Positions 9,071 to 18,356 of a stretch of DNA of 64,000 bases are shown here, in pieces. A model generated the notes under the pieces. That model was not told the origin of the DNA. It did no database searches and saw nothing but the letters and a program-made list of their open reading frames with translations. The stretch's first letter is position 1. Each line of letters starts with the position of its first letter. Both the position numbers and the translations under genes were made by a program. The stretch is from positions 20,187-84,186 of the forward strand of contig JANQQQ010000027.1 in assembly GCA_028284935.1 (NCBI GenBank). Direction: 5' to 3'. The DNA is from Croceivirga sp. Its GTDB lineage: Bacteria; Bacteroidota; Bacteroidia; Flavobacteriales; Flavobacteriaceae.

Positions 9071-9363
9071 CAATGAGAAGATAGTTTTAAAATTATCAGC
9101 AGTACAAAAAATTAAATTCTGAATGTTTTAACTGCATTACCCTCTCATTAGTAACACTCGAACAATTATACCCATGAAATTTTGCCCATAAAATTACTGA
9201 TTAATGTAAATCTTAAAGAGTGCACACATTTCATTAAGAAAAGTGTCATCTACAATGGTGTCTTTTAATATTAAGATAACAACAGGTTGTTAACTTAGTG
9301 TAATATTTATAGCTACTGGATAAACACATCCCGGACCTTAACAACTATTAAATTCGACGCTTT
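9071..9363. other. AT-rich intergenic region
   Basis: Between the small membrane protein and the PhoX-like gene I see no RNA gene, clear terminator or consensus promoter. It is very AT-rich and probably marks the right border of the inserted two-gene unit. Confidence 0.5.
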
Positions 9364-11064
9364 ATGGAAAGTCCCAAAAAAACATATAATCGAAAAGAGT
9401 TTATTTCCTTTTTAGGGAAAGCCGGTCTAGGCGCGGCGATAGTTCCTCCCTTTTTAGTACGCTGCGGCAATACCAGCACACCAACTGCAACAGGCGGTAC
9501 ATCCAATGAGCAACTTGAAAAGCTAAAGAACCTTGCGTTGGAGGGATTACCAGCTTCAGACAAGGATGATTTACTTTTAAGCAAAGGGTTGGATTATCAC
9601 ACGGTGATCAAATGGAATGATAAAATCAGTACCCAAGATACATTTGGGTTCAATTGTGATTTTACCTGCTTTATTCCCCTTGATGACAATAACCCAAAAG
9701 ACGGTTTGTTATGGGTAAACCACGAATACATCGACCCGCTTTTTGTTTCCGGTTATGATCCAAATATCCCGGAACTATCAAGAACTATGGAGCAGGTCGA
9801 TAAAGAAATGTATAATGTTGGCGGGAGCATCGTAAGAATTCGTCAAGAAAATAACATATGGCGAATAGTACACAATGACCCGCACAACATAAGAATTACG
9901 GCAAAGACACCAATAGAATTGAATTGGGATACCCCTATTAAAGGAAAAACTACGGTCATCGGATCTCTTGCCAATTGTTCTGGAGGAATTACGCCATGGA
10001 ACACCTTTTTAACCTGCGAAGAGAATTATGATGGCTTCTATGGAGAGACCCTATATGATGAAAACGACCAAACCACCCATAAGCCAAGCAGGTATTATGG
10101 ATGGGAAAACTTTTATGATTACCCTCCTGAGCATTATGGTTGGGTGGTTGAAGTGGATCCAAAAGATGGAACTGCACAAAAGCACATTGCGTTGGGAAGG
10201 TTCTCCCATGAATGCTGCACACTATATCAATTGAATGATGGTCGGGTAGTTGCCTATACCGGTGATGATAAAAACGATGAACACCTCTATAAATTCGTTT
10301 CTTCCCAACCAAATTCCTTAAAGGAAGGAACCCTTTATGTGGCGGATACGGTAAATGGTAAATGGTTGGCCATGGACTGGGAGAATCAAGCGGTGTTAAA
10401 AAACAAATTTAAAGACCAGACCGAGGTCCTTATTCGAGCAAGGGAGGCTGCAAAATTATTGGGAGCCACGGAACTGAATCGACCTGAAGATATCGAAATC
10501 GACCCCATTACCGGCAACATTTTTGTATCACTCACCAACAATAAGGGTAAGGGAGATAATCACGGTTCCATTTTAAAGATTGAAGAAGCCAATGGTGCGT
10601 TTGATGCTCTAGATTTTGAAGCGTCCACCTATATTGCCGGAGGGGAAGAAAATGGCTTTTCCTGTCCTGATAATCTAGCCTTTGATATGTCTGGCAACCT
10701 TTGGATGACCAGTGATATGTCAGGAAGTGCCATGAACAGACCTGATGGTCCTTATATGGCATTCAAGAACAATAGTTTATTTGTGATACCACGATATGGT
10801 AAGGATGCAGGAAAAGTTATACGTGTAGCTTCGGCACCTAGGGATGCCGAGCTCACGGGGCCTTGGTTTTCGCCAGATGGGAAAACCTTGTTTTTAAGCG
10901 TTCAACACCCAGGTGAACAGACAACAGATCTGAGCAATCCAACAAGTCTTTGGCCCTTTGATGAAGATCGCATTCCAAAACCTTCGGTGGTTGCCATTAC
11001 CGGCGATTTAATAGAAAAAATGAACAAGCTAAGTCAAATTGAGACAGAGGGTTCAAAAAGTTAA
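9364..11064 (+). CDS. PhoX-like (DUF839) secreted phosphatase
   Basis: This is a beta-propeller type protein of 566 residues. Characteristic stretches are NLWMTSDMSGSAMNRPDG, SCPDNLAFD and GPWFSPDGKTLFLSVQHPG, all typical of the PhoX/DUF839 family of calcium- and iron-dependent alkaline phosphatases. These release phosphate from organic phosphomonoesters outside the cytoplasm. The N-terminus (NRKEFISFLGKAGLGAA) looks like a Tat signal with RK in place of RR. A cysteine follows at VRCG but is not a good lipobox. A purple acid phosphatase follows on the same strand, suggesting a phosphate-acquisition block, although no recognisable Pho box is seen. DUF839 proteins without proven phosphatase activity exist. 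Confidence 0.82.
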   Translation: MESPKKTYNRKEFISFLGKAGLGAAIVPPFLVRCGNTSTPTATGGTSNEQLEKLKNLALEGLPASDKDDLLLSKGLDYHTVIKWNDKISTQDTFGFNCDFTCFIPLDDNNPKDGLLWVNHEYIDPLFVSGYDPNIPELSRTMEQVDKEMYNVGGSIVRIRQENNIWRIVHNDPHNIRITAKTPIELNWDTPIKGKTTVIGSLANCSGGITPWNTFLTCEENYDGFYGETLYDENDQTTHKPSRYYGWENFYDYPPEHYGWVVEVDPKDGTAQKHIALGRFSHECCTLYQLNDGRVVAYTGDDKNDEHLYKFVSSQPNSLKEGTLYVADTVNGKWLAMDWENQAVLKNKFKDQTEVLIRAREAAKLLGATELNRPEDIEIDPITGNIFVSLTNNKGKGDNHGSILKIEEANGAFDALDFEASTYIAGGEENGFSCPDNLAFDMSGNLWMTSDMSGSAMNRPDGPYMAFKNNSLFVIPRYGKDAGKVIRVASAPRDAELTGPWFSPDGKTLFLSVQHPGEQTTDLSNPTSLWPFDEDRIPKPSVVAITGDLIEKMNKLSQIETEGSKS

Positions 11065-11201
11065 GTTCATTAATACCGTTGCTGGCAAAGCCTCAATGGA
11101 TGGATTTCCTTTATAAATATTTAATGTGTTAATAATACCAATAAGGGATTTAGGAGTCTTTTTAATTCATAATTTGCCAGTTAAATTGACCAATAAAAAG
11201 A

Positions 11202-12551
11202 ATGAGAACACATAAGTATTACAAAGTAACCTTACTTTTAGTTGTAGGTTTCCTAGCGGTAGGCTTGAGGGCCCAACATCAGCATCATGATGACCATGAA
11301 GGACTGCACCATTGGGAAATTCCCAGTAAGGATCCGGATCGGGTCATTCTTACGTTTCATGGAGATCCGGCAACCAGTAGAGCAGTAACGTGGCGTACCG
11401 ATAAGAGCATTACGGATGCTGTGGCCCAAATTGCCGAAGCCACTGTAAATTCAGGATTTACGGATAACGCCACTACGGTAAATGCGGTCACTGAACCATT
11501 TGACCTAGGCCGGTACAAGTCCAATGCTTCCCTGGTGGTCCATTACCATAATGCCCTATTTGAAGGGTTGAAGCCCAATACGCTTTACGCCTACCGTGTA
11601 GGGGATGGTGATACCTATTGGTCGGAATGGATTCAGTTTCGAACCGCTAAACCCGATTACTCCCCTACTCAATTTGTATATTTTGGTGATGCACAGAACG
11701 ATGTACTTGCCCATTGGTCACGAGTCATCCGAATGGCCTATCAAACGGCTCCCAATTCATCCTTCGTAATACATGCCGGTGATTTAATAAATAATGCCCA
11801 TCAAGATTATGAATGGGCACAATGGTACAAGGCCGGGGGCTTTATACATAGCCAATGGACTGCGATACCAGTAGTAGGAAACCATGAGTTCAGACCACTC
11901 ACTGAAGGAGAGGGAAGGAAACTTTCCATCCAGTGGAAACCACAGTTCACACTACCCGTTGAAAAAGACTTGCCACCAGAACTGCATGAAACCGTCTACA
12001 CGGTGGATTACCAGGATATTCGGATTATCGTCCTTAATTCCAATGATAAGTTGGAAGAGCAAACGGAATATGTCGAGAAACAACTTGAAAACTCCACGGC
12101 CAAATGGCATATTCTTACCTGCCACCATTCCATTTTCTCCCCCGCTAGGGGTAGGGATTTTCAATTTGCACGTGAAAATTGGAAGCCGCTTTTGGACAAA
12201 TACAATGTTGATTTGGTGCTTAATGGACACGATCACACCTATGCAAGAGGCCATGTTCCCATGCGAACAGCGGATACTGCAAGTGATGATGGTCTAGGGA
12301 CAGTTTATGTAACCTCCGTAAGTGGACCAAAACAGTACAGTTTGGATAGGGAGCAACTCAAATCCTATTCCGCCAATGGCTACCAACCCGACAAGACTGC
12401 TGAACAGACCCAATTCTTTCAGGTTATTACCGTAGAGGAAAACAAACTTACTTATGTGGCCTATACCACACTAGGAGAAGAATATGACCGGGCAGTAATT
12501 ACCAAAGACTTTGAAACCGGTAAGAAAGAACTTTCGCAAATCGAAGAGTAG
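11202..12551 (+). CDS. Purple acid phosphatase-like metallophosphoesterase, exported
   Basis: The 449-residue protein has a cleavable signal peptide (about 24 residues, ending before QHQHH). It has an N-terminal fibronectin-III-like domain (about 35-150), as in plant-type purple acid phosphatases. The metal ligands of the calcineurin-like domain follow in order: FGDAQND, HAGDLINN, GNHE, CHHS and NGHDHTYAR. Such enzymes hydrolyse phosphomonoesters using a two-metal centre. A His-rich stretch directly after the signal cleavage site (HQHHDDHEGLHH) is unusual and may bind metal. It follows PhoX by 137 bases. Confidence 0.87.
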   Translation: MRTHKYYKVTLLLVVGFLAVGLRAQHQHHDDHEGLHHWEIPSKDPDRVILTFHGDPATSRAVTWRTDKSITDAVAQIAEATVNSGFTDNATTVNAVTEPFDLGRYKSNASLVVHYHNALFEGLKPNTLYAYRVGDGDTYWSEWIQFRTAKPDYSPTQFVYFGDAQNDVLAHWSRVIRMAYQTAPNSSFVIHAGDLINNAHQDYEWAQWYKAGGFIHSQWTAIPVVGNHEFRPLTEGEGRKLSIQWKPQFTLPVEKDLPPELHETVYTVDYQDIRIIVLNSNDKLEEQTEYVEKQLENSTAKWHILTCHHSIFSPARGRDFQFARENWKPLLDKYNVDLVLNGHDHTYARGHVPMRTADTASDDGLGTVYVTSVSGPKQYSLDREQLKSYSANGYQPDKTAEQTQFFQVITVEENKLTYVAYTTLGEEYDRAVITKDFETGKKELSQIEE

Positions 12552-12700
12552 TATTTATAATTCTTAGGTTGAAGAGTAGGTATGCCTATAATCACTTTCC
12601 AGGAGTCTTTCAATAGAATTTGATATAATGCTTACAAAGGATAAAATGAGGGGTTAATGCTATCAATATTCTTATTTTTACGGGGCACAAGCAAAAGTCC

Positions 12701-13438
12701 ATGAAATATATTGCTGCTGTTGGCAAGTACTTTATTATGATTTGGGAGGTTTTTAAAAAGCCTACGAAATGGACCATGATGCGCTCCCTGATTTTTAAGG
12801 AAATTGATGAGTTGATTTATGGTTCTATGGGCATCATTATCTTCATTTCCTTTTTTATTGGGGGGGTAGTAACCATTCAGACGGCGCTGAACCTTACCAG
12901 CCCTTTTCTTCCAAAAAGTTTGATTGGATTTGCTACCAGACAGTCTGTTATTTTAGAATTTGCCCCTACATTCACTTCCATCATAATGGTTGGGAAAGTG
13001 GGCTCCTATATCACATCAAGTATCGGAACCATGAGGGTTACGGAACAAATAGATGCCCTGGAGGTCATGGGAATTAATTCATTGAATTATTTGGTCTTTC
13101 CTAAAATTATTGCCATGTTGTTTTTCCCATTTGCCGTTGCTATCGCCATGTATATTGGCGTCCTTGGTGGATGGATAGCAGCAGTTTTTGGCGGCTATGC
13201 CCCAAGTGGTGAATTTATTAAAGGACTTCAAATTGATTTTAATGCTTTTCACGTGACCTATGCCTTTATTAAAACGTTGGTTTTTGCCTTTGTAATCGCT
13301 ACCATCCCTTCCTATTTCGGGTACTACATGAGAGGTGGGGCTTTGGAAGTGGGGAAAGCGGCCACCACATCCTTTGTTTGGACCAGTGTGGTCATCATTA
13401 TCCTGAATTATGTACTCACCCAATTACTGCTTGGCTAA
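12701..13438 (+). CDS. mlaE: MlaE-type ABC transporter permease
   Basis: The 245-residue integral membrane protein has about five to six helices and the MlaE core: a conserved EFAPTFTSIIMVGKVGS stretch around 86-102 and TEQIDALEVMGI around 112-123. MlaE permeases form the inner-membrane channel of the MlaFEDB phospholipid transport complex, which helps maintain outer-membrane lipid asymmetry. The stop overlaps the start of mlaF by one base (TAATG), indicating translational coupling. No mlaD follows; in this lineage the MCE-domain subunit is often encoded elsewhere. Confidence 0.9.
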   Translation: MKYIAAVGKYFIMIWEVFKKPTKWTMMRSLIFKEIDELIYGSMGIIIFISFFIGGVVTIQTALNLTSPFLPKSLIGFATRQSVILEFAPTFTSIIMVGKVGSYITSSIGTMRVTEQIDALEVMGINSLNYLVFPKIIAMLFFPFAVAIAMYIGVLGGWIAAVFGGYAPSGEFIKGLQIDFNAFHVTYAFIKTLVFAFVIATIPSYFGYYMRGGALEVGKAATTSFVWTSVVIIILNYVLTQLLLG

Positions 13439-14205
13439 TGATTGAAGTTCAAGACATTCATAAATCCTTTGGTGACACTCATGTTTTAAAGGGCATCTCT
13501 ACCACCTTCGAACAGGGAAAAACCAACTTGGTCATAGGGCAAAGTGGCTCTGGGAAAACCGTATTCCTTAAGTGTTTGCTGGGGCTCTTTACTCCGGAAA
13601 AGGGAAATATATGTTATAGCGGAAATAATTACGCCGATTTGACCAGCGATGAACAACGGGATCTAAGACAAGATATGGGTATGGTATTTCAAGGAAGTGC
13701 CCTATTTGATTCTATGACCGTTGAGGAAAATGTACGTTTCCCATTGGAAATGTTCACCAAAAAGGAAAGAGCTGAAATGCAAGAACGCGTGGATGTGGTC
13801 CTACAGCGGGTCAATTTGGTCGATGCCCATAAAAAATACCCCTCCGAGATTTCTGGTGGCATGAAAAAAAGGGTGGCCATTGCACGGGCCATAGTCATGA
13901 ATCCCACTTATTTGTTTTGTGATGAACCCAACTCCGGATTAGATCCCAAGACGGCTATCCTTATTGATAACCTCATTCAGGAAATTACCCAAGAGTTCAA
14001 TATTACAACCGTCATCAATACCCATGATATGAACTCTGTTATGGAAATTGGTGAGAAAATCATCTTCTTGAAAAATGGGTATAAGGAATGGGAAGGTACC
14101 AAGAATGAGATTTTTAAAACGGATAATGAAGCGGTAACCAACTTTGTCTACTCCTCCGAGTTATTCAAAAAAGTACGGCAGATGTATATTGAGGAACGGA
14201 ATTAA
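13438..14205 (+). CDS. mlaF: MlaF-type ABC transporter ATP-binding protein
   Basis: The ATPase partner of MlaE has 255 residues from the ATG at 13438, which overlaps the mlaE stop. The Walker A motif GQSGSGKT is at 34-41, the signature ISGGM at 138-142, and the Walker B with catalytic glutamate (LFCDEP) at 159-164. An H-loop histidine follows in NTHDMNS. The overlapping TAATG junction and the family pairing make an operon with mlaE nearly certain. The creatininase begins only 11 bases after the stop and may be cotranscribed. Confidence 0.92.
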   Translation: MIEVQDIHKSFGDTHVLKGISTTFEQGKTNLVIGQSGSGKTVFLKCLLGLFTPEKGNICYSGNNYADLTSDEQRDLRQDMGMVFQGSALFDSMTVEENVRFPLEMFTKKERAEMQERVDVVLQRVNLVDAHKKYPSEISGGMKKRVAIARAIVMNPTYLFCDEPNSGLDPKTAILIDNLIQEITQEFNITTVINTHDMNSVMEIGEKIIFLKNGYKEWEGTKNEIFKTDNEAVTNFVYSSELFKKVRQMYIEERN

Positions 14206-14216
14206 CGACCAGTACA

Positions 14217-14981
14217 ATGATAAGACCTTATGTGCTGGCAGACACCAATTGGAAACATCTTAAGGATGAGAACCTTGAATTGGCCGTATTGCCGTGGGGC
14301 GCTACGGAAGCCCATAACTATCACCTTCCGTATGCGACCGATACCATCGAAGGTACGGCGATAGCCGAGGAAGCCGGAAGACTGGCTTGGGAAAAGGGGG
14401 CTAAAGTGATCATTTTGCCCACAATACCGTTCGGCGTGAATACCGGACAAAAGGATATTTATCTGGATATCAACCTTAACCCGAGTACCCAATTGGCCAT
14501 GTTAAGGGATATTTTGACCGTTTTGGACCGACAGGGTATCAAAAAATTCATGTTGCTCAATAGCCATGGCGGAAATAATTGGAAGGCTATCATTAGGGAA
14601 CTTGGCCTTGAGTTTCCAGAAATGTTCCTATGCGTTAGCCACTGGTTCAAATTGGCCGATGCTTCCAATATCTTTGAAAACCCTGGGGACCATGCCGGTG
14701 AAATGGAAACCAGTATGCTCCTGCACCTAGCCCCAAAACTGGTACTTCCCGGAAAGGAATGGGGCACAGGAAAAGAACGAAAAAATAGTATTAAGGCTTT
14801 TGAGGAGGGATGGACGTGGACGGAAAGACCTTGGTCAAAAATCTCCAAGGATACGGGGGTGGGCAATCCTAAGGAAGCTACCGCGGAGAAAGGAAAAGCG
14901 TTCTTTGGTATAATCTGTCAAAAAATGGCACAGCTCTTTATAGATATTGCCAAGTCAAATCGTGATGAACTTTACGAATAA
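14217..14981 (+). CDS. Creatininase family protein
   Basis: The 254-residue protein has the metal-binding pattern of creatinine amidohydrolase-like enzymes: E31, H33, H36 and D42 in the LPWGATEAHNYHLP region, NSHGGN near 118-123, and DHAGEMETS near 160. The family includes creatininase, FAPy deformylase and the mycofactocin peptidase MftE, so the substrate is open. It is placed directly behind mlaEF, but no functional link is obvious. The following metallophosphoesterase starts 96 bases later and may be a separate transcript. Confidence 0.85.
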   Translation: MIRPYVLADTNWKHLKDENLELAVLPWGATEAHNYHLPYATDTIEGTAIAEEAGRLAWEKGAKVIILPTIPFGVNTGQKDIYLDINLNPSTQLAMLRDILTVLDRQGIKKFMLLNSHGGNNWKAIIRELGLEFPEMFLCVSHWFKLADASNIFENPGDHAGEMETSMLLHLAPKLVLPGKEWGTGKERKNSIKAFEEGWTWTERPWSKISKDTGVGNPKEATAEKGKAFFGIICQKMAQLFIDIAKSNRDELYE

Positions 14982-15077
14982 ATGGGAAGGTAGTATTCCT
15001 TCCTTAACCATAGTTTAAATCTAAAACAGGATTTACTTCATTTTTTATGGCTATCCTTACATCATAATTTTCTTGCC

Positions 15078-16904
15078 ATGCGACTCTTATCCTTTTATCT
15101 TATAGTTTTATCGTTGACGACCTCCATAGGTCAAGATCAACCCACCATTTACATTGATATTCCAACGGAACAAAAACCTTGGAACCACATCGATTGGAAT
15201 AATGCCGATGATCAGTTTCAATTTGCCATTGTCACCGATCGTACCGGTGGAAGACGACCTGGGGTCTTTCCGATTGGAATAAAAAAATTAAACCTTTTAC
15301 AACCAGAATTCGTCATGAGTGTTGGTGACCTCATTGAAGGGTATACCAAAGACACCGTTCAAATCAATAAGGAGTGGGAGGAATTCATGGGGTTTATTGA
15401 CATGTTGGAAGCTCCCTTCTTTTATGTTCCCGGCAACCATGACATCACCAATCAAGTCTTGGAAGACAAATGGAAGGAACTTTTTGGGGTTTCCTACTAT
15501 CACTTTGTCTATCATGACGTGCTCTTCCTCTGCTTAAACTCTGAAGACAACCTTCGTGGGGCCGGAAGGGGAACCATTGATGATGAACAATTTGAATACA
15601 TCAAAAAAACCTTAGCTGAAAATTCGGATGTTAAGTGGACCATGGTGTTTATTCACCAACCCCTTTGGGTGCAGGAAGATACCAAGCGTTGGAAAGATGT
15701 GGAAAAATTATTGGAAGGAAGAAAACACAATGTGTTTGCTGGACATTATCATCGCTATTGGAAAAGTCAAAGAAATAATGGTAGGTATATTGCTTTGGCA
15801 ACAACGGGCGGAGGAAGCCCCCTTCGAGGAAAAGCCTATGGGGAATTTGATCATGTAGTATGGGTAACGATGACTGAGGAGGGGCCCATTTTAGCCAATC
15901 TATTTTTGGATGGAATTTGGGACGAAAATGTGGTTACGGATGAGTTGGTGGACTTGGTTCGAAACCGACCTTTTCCTGTGCGGATGGAACCCATTTATTT
16001 AGAAGCCTCCCATCCTGAAAGGATGACATCCATAGTAAGGGCAACCAATGATAGTGATGGTAAAATGCATGTGAAATTAACAGGAACGGCAAATAAAGAG
16101 TTACATTACCAACTGGAAAAAACAGCTTTTACTGTAGAGCCGAATGACGTGGTCACCTTTAATCTCAACTTAAAAAATGTCAATAAAGAGGCCATTCAGG
16201 ACTTTACCGTGGTTAAGGTTAACGTGGAGATTACCTATGAAATGAAAAATACTCCCGATATCAGTTTTTCCTCAATCTTAAATTTTAAGCCCTTTCAAAA
16301 ACACCGAATCTCAAGGGTACCTAAGATTAAGTTGGACGGTAACCTTAAAGAATGGAAGGAAGCGCGTTGGAAGACCATTGATGCCATGGATGGAGCTCCA
16401 TTTGATTATGATGGTGAGGATGACTGTTCCATAAAATTTGCTACGGCATTGGATGAGTCCAATTTCTACATCGCTGTGGACATCACTGATAATGATTTTT
16501 ACATTAAGGAAGAGGGATCGTATTGGAATCAGGATGCCATCATCTTGGGATTGGATGCGCGACCCAAAAACCAAAGCGCCTTCAATAGGGGCGAAGGACG
16601 TGGAAGGGATTGGTTCTCTTACCTAAGAACCTTCAAAAAGGAAAATCCGGTGTATGGAGAAAACAGGCTACCCTTGAAGGTAACTACCGAAGTTTTGCGA
16701 AGGGAAAACGGTGCTACCCTCGAAATGGCTTTTCCATTGGATTACATTCAAAAAATGGGGGGTGATAATTGGTCCAGCCTTCGATTTGGGTTGGGATACT
16801 ATGACTACGATTCGGATGACGAAAATCCAACAACGCACTTTTGGTTTCCCGCTTGGAACTCCAACGAGGATATTCCCGGGTCGGGTATTTTATTTAAGGA
16901 GTGA
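15078..16904 (+). CDS. Exported metallophosphoesterase with C-terminal CBM9/DOMON-like domain
   Basis: The protein has 608 residues with an 18-19 residue signal peptide (ending before QDQPT). The calcineurin-like domain spans about 45-260, with metal ligands at AIVTDRTGG (D of motif I), GDLIEG, PGNHDI, IHQPLW and AGHYHRYW. A linker follows, and the last 180 residues (from VPKIKLDGNLKEWKEA) look like a family 9 carbohydrate-binding or DOMON-like beta sandwich. That module binds sugars or haem in other proteins. The motif I sequence DRTGG in place of the usual DxH is a deviation. The enzyme is likely periplasmic or extracellular; its substrate is not known. Confidence 0.8.
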   Translation: MRLLSFYLIVLSLTTSIGQDQPTIYIDIPTEQKPWNHIDWNNADDQFQFAIVTDRTGGRRPGVFPIGIKKLNLLQPEFVMSVGDLIEGYTKDTVQINKEWEEFMGFIDMLEAPFFYVPGNHDITNQVLEDKWKELFGVSYYHFVYHDVLFLCLNSEDNLRGAGRGTIDDEQFEYIKKTLAENSDVKWTMVFIHQPLWVQEDTKRWKDVEKLLEGRKHNVFAGHYHRYWKSQRNNGRYIALATTGGGSPLRGKAYGEFDHVVWVTMTEEGPILANLFLDGIWDENVVTDELVDLVRNRPFPVRMEPIYLEASHPERMTSIVRATNDSDGKMHVKLTGTANKELHYQLEKTAFTVEPNDVVTFNLNLKNVNKEAIQDFTVVKVNVEITYEMKNTPDISFSSILNFKPFQKHRISRVPKIKLDGNLKEWKEARWKTIDAMDGAPFDYDGEDDCSIKFATALDESNFYIAVDITDNDFYIKEEGSYWNQDAIILGLDARPKNQSAFNRGEGRGRDWFSYLRTFKKENPVYGENRLPLKVTTEVLRRENGATLEMAFPLDYIQKMGGDNWSSLRFGLGYYDYDSDDENPTTHFWFPAWNSNEDIPGSGILFKE

Positions 16905-16910
16905 GAAGGA

Positions 16911-18353
16911 CTATTCTACGGATTTGACGACCAAAGTAGAATCCTGCAATCTGGTTTTCAGCCAGTTGGAAAGTTTGGATTGATCAATGTCTTTTTGTGA
17001 CTGTGATACAGTATTGTTCCATTTAACTTCAAAAAACGGAACTGTATCGATTTTGTTAAAATCTGTTCGTATTTGATAGGCAAAACCTATTTCCGTCAAG
17101 TTTTCATAATTGATTTTAGCCTCTTGGACCACCTCTTGGAAAGGAATTTTCATACGTTCCAAGGCGGTCAACTCCCTCACCTTGTTCTGCAAAAAGGTAA
17201 TTTGCTCCGTACGGCTCAATAGGTCCAAAGAATCCCGTTCCCGGACAGCTTGCAGGTACTTTAGTTCATCCAAACTGCTGTTCTTGGATTGATTGACAGT
17301 AACCACCGTCTTTTTTAATCCGGAGTAATCTTTCAGTCTGGAATTCAACATGCCTAGAGTTGTTTCCGCAATTTGATATTCCCCAAATGAGAACAGCTCT
17401 ATCCTACTTTCCCCATCGCGGTTATACTCCACATTGACATTGCGTTTCAAATAGGAAGCATTGGGCAGGGTTTCCAACTCCGTATTTACAAACCGCTGGG
17501 CATCCGCAGAAAATCGACTTTCTTGCAACGCATTATAAAAAGTGTATCCAGCAGGTAACATTACCGCCAAGCCTACCACGGAAGCCACCCTGGCTATAAA
17601 CCGCCGTCGTCTGGAATTGGCATAGCGCACCATCGGAAATCTTAGGTATTTTATGACCAAAAAGGTGGCTAAACCAATAAAAATGGTATTAATGGTAAAC
17701 AAGTACATGGCACCAAGAGCATACATGGGTTTGCCTATGGCCAGGCCAAAACCAACGGTACAAAGCGGAGGCATCAAGGCCGTGGCAATGGCCACTCCAA
17801 AGATAACACTGGCTATGGTCCCTTTTTTTGCTCGGGCGATGACCAAAGCCAGTCCACCAAAAAAGGCAATCAATACATCACGAATATCCGGTTTTGTCCG
17901 AGCCAAAAGCTCTGAAGACTCATCCCTTAGCGGAAAAAAGGCAAAAAATAAATAGGCGGTAAGCACACTGAGCACTACCATCACCACAAAGTTCTTTATG
18001 GAACGTCTCAGTAAGTCTACATCATTGATGGCAAGGGACATCCCCATACCCAAAATAGGGCCCATAAGGGGCGAAATCAACATGGCCCCAATAACGACGG
18101 CCGTAGAATTGGCATTTAAACCTACTGATGCAATAAAAATGGAGCAAATAAGAATCCAAGAGGTGTGGCCTTTAAAAGGAATGTCCGCAATAATGGATTC
18201 CTTGGTTGCTGTGGGATCCGTATTGCTTCGAATTTCGAGCAATTCCATAGTGAACTTTCGGACGCTTCCCAAAAGTCCCTTAAAATCCTTTTTTACCTCT
18301 TCAGAATTGGCTTCTGAAGGATTCTCCTCCTCTTTGAATAAATTATGGCTCAT
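16911..18353 (-). CDS. DUF389 family membrane protein
   Basis: The 480-residue protein has a hydrophobic core (about residues 70-260) of five to six helices containing the DUF389 hallmark LISPLMGPILGMGM near 93-106 and IATALMPPLCTVGFGLA. The C-terminal half, starting after a further helix near 270-285, is soluble and helical. The function of the family is unknown. It is the last gene of an apparent minus-strand operon, with a 3-base gap behind the guanylyltransferase. It is convergent with the metallophosphoesterase, with only 6 bases between stops. Confidence 0.85.
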   Translation of the reverse strand: MSHNLFKEEENPSEANSEEVKKDFKGLLGSVRKFTMELLEIRSNTDPTATKESIIADIPFKGHTSWILICSIFIASVGLNANSTAVVIGAMLISPLMGPILGMGMSLAINDVDLLRRSIKNFVVMVVLSVLTAYLFFAFFPLRDESSELLARTKPDIRDVLIAFFGGLALVIARAKKGTIASVIFGVAIATALMPPLCTVGFGLAIGKPMYALGAMYLFTINTIFIGLATFLVIKYLRFPMVRYANSRRRRFIARVASVVGLAVMLPAGYTFYNALQESRFSADAQRFVNTELETLPNASYLKRNVNVEYNRDGESRIELFSFGEYQIAETTLGMLNSRLKDYSGLKKTVVTVNQSKNSSLDELKYLQAVRERDSLDLLSRTEQITFLQNKVRELTALERMKIPFQEVVQEAKINYENLTEIGFAYQIRTDFNKIDTVPFFEVKWNNTVSQSQKDIDQSKLSNWLKTRLQDSTLVVKSVE

Positions 18354-18356
18354 GCA

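Noticed and set aside
14985..15005. GGAAGG/CCTTCC hairpin after the creatininase gene
   Set aside because: The stem is only 6 bp and lacks a T-run, so it cannot be supported as a terminator.
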